A stretch of 8,143 nucleotides of DNA from an uncultured bacterium (GTDB lineage: Bacteria; Planctomycetota; UBA1135; GCA-002686595): NCBI GenBank assembly GCA_913058555.1, contig CAJXRJ010000329.1:1-8143 (forward strand). The letters run 5' to 3'. Numbering within the stretch: the first letter of the stretch is position 1; each line of letters begins with the position of its first letter. The position numbers and the translations under genes were made by a program. Positions 4,875 through 8,143 of the stretch are shown here, piece after piece. The notes below the pieces were generated by a model, which had not been told where the DNA came from, ran no database searches, and saw nothing but the letters and a program-made list of their open reading frames with translations.

Positions 4875-6280
4875 ACACAGGGCAGCAACCTGTTCGCCCT
4901 TGCCGCATTGCGACGCCCACGCCTTTTCCATTCGAGCGTTCAGCGGAGAGTCCAGATCAATGAGAGCTGCTGACTGCTCGGTCGCACGAAACTCCAGCCG
5001 GCCATCAGGACTCGGCACAGAAATGGCGTGCGGCTCCAGAGTGAGCGTTTCAGGCGAGGGCCCGCTTATGTCCCAGGTACGAGTTCCTTGAGAGCCGACG
5101 ATGCGGAGTTTGCCTCCGTCCTGTGTCCAGTCCAGTCGTCGATCGATTCCAGGCGATTGCCCGAGGCCACCAACGTACCGATGGGCTTGATGGCGAGCCA
5201 TTCGAAGTGGGTCGGTTCGCGAAGCGCCCTCAGGTCTATGGAACGGAGCACTTGACCGGACTCGAGGTCCACCACGCGGGGGGTGGAGTTGCCGTCTGTG
5301 GCGACCACGATTCGCCCGTCGTCGGAAACGGCAGAGTCTGACTCCAGCCCTTCGAGGGAGGCGATCGGCTCAACGGAGTCCGTGCGGTAGCACCAGAGAG
5401 CTGGTCTCGGATCCATGATCAGAATCTTGGCCGTATCCGCGATCCCATCCGCCGTGACGACGCTCCTTCAGGGACGCCTGGCGACCTGCTCGCCGCTTGG
5501 TAGCGCGATGACGCGGTCGTCGTACGCTTCCGACTCAACCAGGTATCTGGCGTCGGGCCGAAGGCGAACGCCGATGGGATGAGTAAGCCCGGGGAATTCA
5601 CCTTTCGTCTCGGTGGTATGGCCGTCGGTGTGCTCCTCGATGGCCATACCCGCAACGGCAAGGACCCCGTGGCCGGCGTCTATCGTATTCCCTACTCCGT
5701 ACTCAGAGGTTTTGCAGTCCCCCGGGCGGGCGACCGCGGACTTGAGCACATGCCACTCCCAGCCCCGAAGGTCTGGTTTGAGAGCCTTCGGCTCCCACCG
5801 CTCTAGCATCTTCGAGATGGTCGCGCCCCGGTTCCGGAAGACCGCAAGCGCGCCCAGTTGCATGTCCGAGCGATAGACCTCAAGTCGCAGGGAGGTGCGC
5901 GCTTTCTCGGACTTGACCAATAGCTCACTGGCCTTCTCCGAGAGCTGACCAATTTCTGTGTCCCGGTGGCTCAACAGCATCGAAAGCCCCGCCCCCCGAG
6001 GGCGAGGAGCGTGAGCGCAACGATGGCGATGGATGCCGCGCGATTGCGCTTCGCCCATCGCCAGCTGCGCTCTGCCATCCTGGCTCGCCGCGCTGCGACC
6101 GGAACATCGTCGAGGAACCGAACAAGGTCGTCCGCAAATGCCCCCGGCGTGGCGTACCGATCCTGAGCCCAGTGGGCGGTGGCCTTCGCCAACACCGCCT
6201 CCAAATCCCTGGGCGCATGCGGCAGAAGGCTCCGCAGCAAGAGGACGATCCTCAGCATGTAGCACCGGCGAACGGAGTTG
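4833..6280 (-). pseudogene. Decayed planctomycete Ser/Thr kinase with WD-repeat sensor
   Basis: Intact relatives are membrane proteins with a cytoplasmic Hanks-type kinase, one membrane helix and an outer WD40 propeller. Here only the end of the kinase C-lobe remains (PHAPRDLEAVLAKATAHW, then DRYATPGAFADDLVRFLDD; from about 6222). A basic stretch, a membrane helix (ASIAIVALTLLALGG...), a coiled coil (RDTEIGQLSEKASELLVKSE), the marker DLRGWEWHVLKS and WD-like blades (e.g. PRVVDLESGQVLRSIDL, GTRTWDISG) follow. Lesions: one base lost in the G-run at 5992-5997 (restoring a G rejoins LGGAGLSMLL), an in-frame TGA at 5468-5470, a further -1 shift near 5127-5135 (DWTG versus DWTQDGG), and a mixed frame near 6235-6275. 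The catalytic lobe (Gly loop, HRD, DFG) is absent. The gene ends at 4833 inside the convergent padR, probably truncated there too. A dead gene, though each indel could be checked against reads. Confidence 0.85.
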
Positions 6281-6412
6281 TAGCCAGGATCGGAACTCAG
6301 GCCTTGCAAGTGTAGCCGGAGGTAGAGCTTCGGCGCGGTCGCAGCCCTTCCGTTCCCGACTGGACCACGGAACCGGCAACGGAATCCAAGCAATTAAGTA
6401 GGCTCAGTTGTC

Positions 6413-8143
6413 ATGCTCACTCTGCTCCTCGCCGTCGCGCTCCTCCAAGACCTGCGGCCAGGTGCGACGGAGCGATTCCATCACTACGATGTACGGATCG
6501 AGGTGTCAAAGGACGGCTCACTTGGGATTACAGAGACGATGCGCGCCGTCGCTGCGGGGCACCAGATCCAGCATGGCATATACCGCGATGTGATCACGCG
6601 TTCGAGAGAAGGAGCCTTTTGGATCCGCCCTCGTCCATTGAAGGTTGGTTCCACCTCCTTCGATGGGGCGCCCGTTGTGAATCGGGTTGAACACTCAGTG
6701 GGGAGCGATCGGATCTTTCTTGGCTCAGAGCGATGGCGGGTGGAACCGGGCGTCCACACGTGGACGTTGAGTTACGAGACCGATGGCTGGCTTCAGTTTC
6801 ACGACGAGGAAGACGAGCTCTATTGGAATGCTACCGGCAATGAGGGCCTGCTCCCGATCGACGAGCTTCGGGTCGAGGTAGTGCTCCCTGACACATTCGC
6901 TGAAGACGCCATCAGGCTTGACGCATGGACCGGGCGGAGCGGATCCAAGGGGAAGGACTTCGAGGTCGTAGATCGAAGTGACCAGGGCGTAGTGATTCGC
7001 TCGACGCGAGTCCTCGATCCTGGCGAAGGTTTGACCATCGCGGTGTTCTGGCCGTCAGGTTCAGTCTCGCGGGACAGCCAGCCGCCAATCGAATTCGATT
7101 CGGGTCGGGCCCTGATGACGATGAGCGTCCCGCTCGGAATCGGACTTCTGTTTCTCGCATGGCTCTTGGTCGGGCGCTCTCCTACATCGGGCACCATTCG
7201 AGTCGAATCCTCGTTGCCCGAAGGGCTCTCACCGGCTGCCGCCCGGCACTTGTCGGCGATGGGGTATGACGACACTTGCCTCGCCGCCGCGCTGGTAAGC
7301 GCTGGGCACAAGGGGCATATCGTCATGGGCGGAGCCAGCTCGAGGAGCATGCTCGTGTCGCGTGCGGAAGGCGAGCCGATGGAAGCACTAACAGACGACG
7401 AGCACGTCGTCGTCGATGCCTTGTTGGAAGGAGACAATGAGGTCGCGTTGACCAAGCGGAATCGAACGCGCGTGATGAAAGCCAGGCGCGACCTGAAGGA
7501 CGCCCTGCAGTCGGAACAGTTGGGGCACCTCTTCAGCTTGAACCGTAAGTGGGTGGCGATACCGCTTGTCGCGTGGTTCGCTGTCTATGTCGGGGGCGCT
7601 GCAAGCGGGAGCATGCTGGGATTCGCGCTCTTCACGTCCACGTGGCTCACCTTTTGGACTGTGGGAGTGCTGTTCATGGTCGCAATAGCCTTCGCCCTCT
7701 GGAGTCAAGGCGGGAAGAAACTGGGCACTTGGGTTGCCGCTGGGGGCCTCACGCTCTTCGCGCTTCTATTCATCGGAGCCGAAGTGCTCGCCATCAAGTT
7801 CTTTGCTGACCAGCTCGGGCTGTTAGCAACGGTGGCTTGCCCACTGATGATGATCGTGGGCCTCGTCGGACTCCGTGCCATGCGCGCACGAACCACGAAG
7901 GGCAGGCAGCTGCTCGACCAAGTAGAGGGTCATCGCCGCTGGCTCCAAGAACGGCTGGCCGACGAGCTGCGCGCCTCGGACCCTGAGCATGCGTCGGTCT
8001 TCTACGAAGCCCAACTCCCTGCCATCGTGGCCCTGGGGATCGAGACCGAGACCGCAACGCAGATCCAGGGTGCGTTCGACCATACGCTTGATGGTTCTGA
8101 TCCGTCTTTCCGCCGGCCGACATGGTGGAATCTGGACGACGAC
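6413..8143 (+). CDS. YciQ/DUF2207-family membrane protein, 3' end outside window
   Basis: The frame is open for 577 codons from the ATG at 6413 to the last base, with no stop, so the gene continues beyond the window. Residues 1-18 form a signal peptide (MLTLLLAVALL). Residues 22 to about 225 are the extracytoplasmic DUF2207 N-domain with its hallmarks: YDVRIEVSKDGSLGITET, HGIYRD (54-59) and DELYWNATGNE (134-144). One membrane helix follows (about 237-256), then a cytoplasmic region with the family block GLSPAAARHLSAMGYDD (271-287) and an ALVSAGHKGHI segment, then four helices (about 380-400, 402-424, 438-460, 469-490). The tail VEGHRRWLQERL (504-515) ... YEAQLPAIVALGIE matches the family's conserved C-terminal part. 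The molecular function of the family is unknown, and relatives often sit beside lemA, which is not seen here. There is no clear Shine-Dalgarno sequence. The gene is divergent from the kinase pseudogene. Confidence 0.92.
   Translation, partial: MLTLLLAVALLQDLRPGATERFHHYDVRIEVSKDGSLGITETMRAVAAGHQIQHGIYRDVITRSREGAFWIRPRPLKVGSTSFDGAPVVNRVEHSVGSDRIFLGSERWRVEPGVHTWTLSYETDGWLQFHDEEDELYWNATGNEGLLPIDELRVEVVLPDTFAEDAIRLDAWTGRSGSKGKDFEVVDRSDQGVVIRSTRVLDPGEGLTIAVFWPSGSVSRDSQPPIEFDSGRALMTMSVPLGIGLLFLAWLLVGRSPTSGTIRVESSLPEGLSPAAARHLSAMGYDDTCLAAALVSAGHKGHIVMGGASSRSMLVSRAEGEPMEALTDDEHVVVDALLEGDNEVALTKRNRTRVMKARRDLKDALQSEQLGHLFSLNRKWVAIPLVAWFAVYVGGAASGSMLGFALFTSTWLTFWTVGVLFMVAIAFALWSQGGKKLGTWVAAGGLTLFALLFIGAEVLAIKFFADQLGLLATVACPLMMIVGLVGLRAMRARTTKGRQLLDQVEGHRRWLQERLADELRASDPEHASVFYEAQLPAIVALGIETETATQIQGAFDHTLDGSDPSFRRPTWWNLDDD

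Noticed and set aside
5468..5470. A frameshift between two kinase frames at this stop
   Set aside because: The frames on both sides are the same, so it is a nonsense codon and not an indel.
6820..7455. Minus-strand 211-residue frame inside the DUF2207 gene
   Set aside because: It is Ser/Thr/Pro-rich shadow translation opposite a frame with clear family motifs.

Overview
The window looks like the end of a short-read (Illumina/Nextera) contig from a GC-rich bacterium, most likely a member of Planctomycetota. Bases 1-46 are not biological. They are the tail of the P5 primer, an i5 index and the Nextera Read 1 transposase adapter, left untrimmed. The planctomycete assignment is inference from two features: a decayed receptor kinase with the kinase tail / membrane helix / 'DLRGWEWH' / WD-repeat layout common in that phylum, and a small secreted protein whose C-terminal domain (GNGWLC...IGRF...W.F..WFR...NF) is of a kind I associate with planctomycete exported proteins.

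Layout. (1) 47 to about 1080, minus strand: the remains of an IS3-family insertion sequence. orfB keeps its DD35E triad but has an in-frame stop, and orfA is truncated and one A short at its slippery A-run. (2) About 1080-1844, plus: the C-terminal three quarters of a NeuB/SpsE-type sialic-acid (nonulosonate) synthase whose 5' end is lost at the IS junction. (3) 1845-2120: intergenic. (4) 2121-2657, minus: the small secreted protein. It is divergent from (5) 2814-3548, plus: an orphan ABC-type ATPase of the COG3910 kind. (6) 3549-3885: a probable IS91-type transposase scrap, then a dyad that could be an operator. (7) 3886/4030-4874, plus: a two-gene operon of an ABM-like dimeric alpha/beta-barrel protein and a PadR regulator that overlaps it by 4 bases (GTGA). 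(8) 4833 to about 6280, minus: a broken planctomycete Ser/Thr kinase-WD gene. (9) 6413 to the end, plus: a YciQ/DUF2207 membrane protein that stays open for 577 codons and runs off the window.

The genes do not form one pathway. The working units are the ABM-PadR operon, which looks like a self-contained regulatory pair, and single genes (ATPase, secreted protein, DUF2207 protein). Between and around them lie at least four broken genes (IS3 orfA, IS3 orfB, neuB, kinase) and one transposase scrap, so this is an accessory, decaying stretch. I found no CRISPR array, tRNA, rRNA or convincing new multi-gene system. The coupled ABM-PadR pair and its upstream dyad are the best candidates for a closer look.
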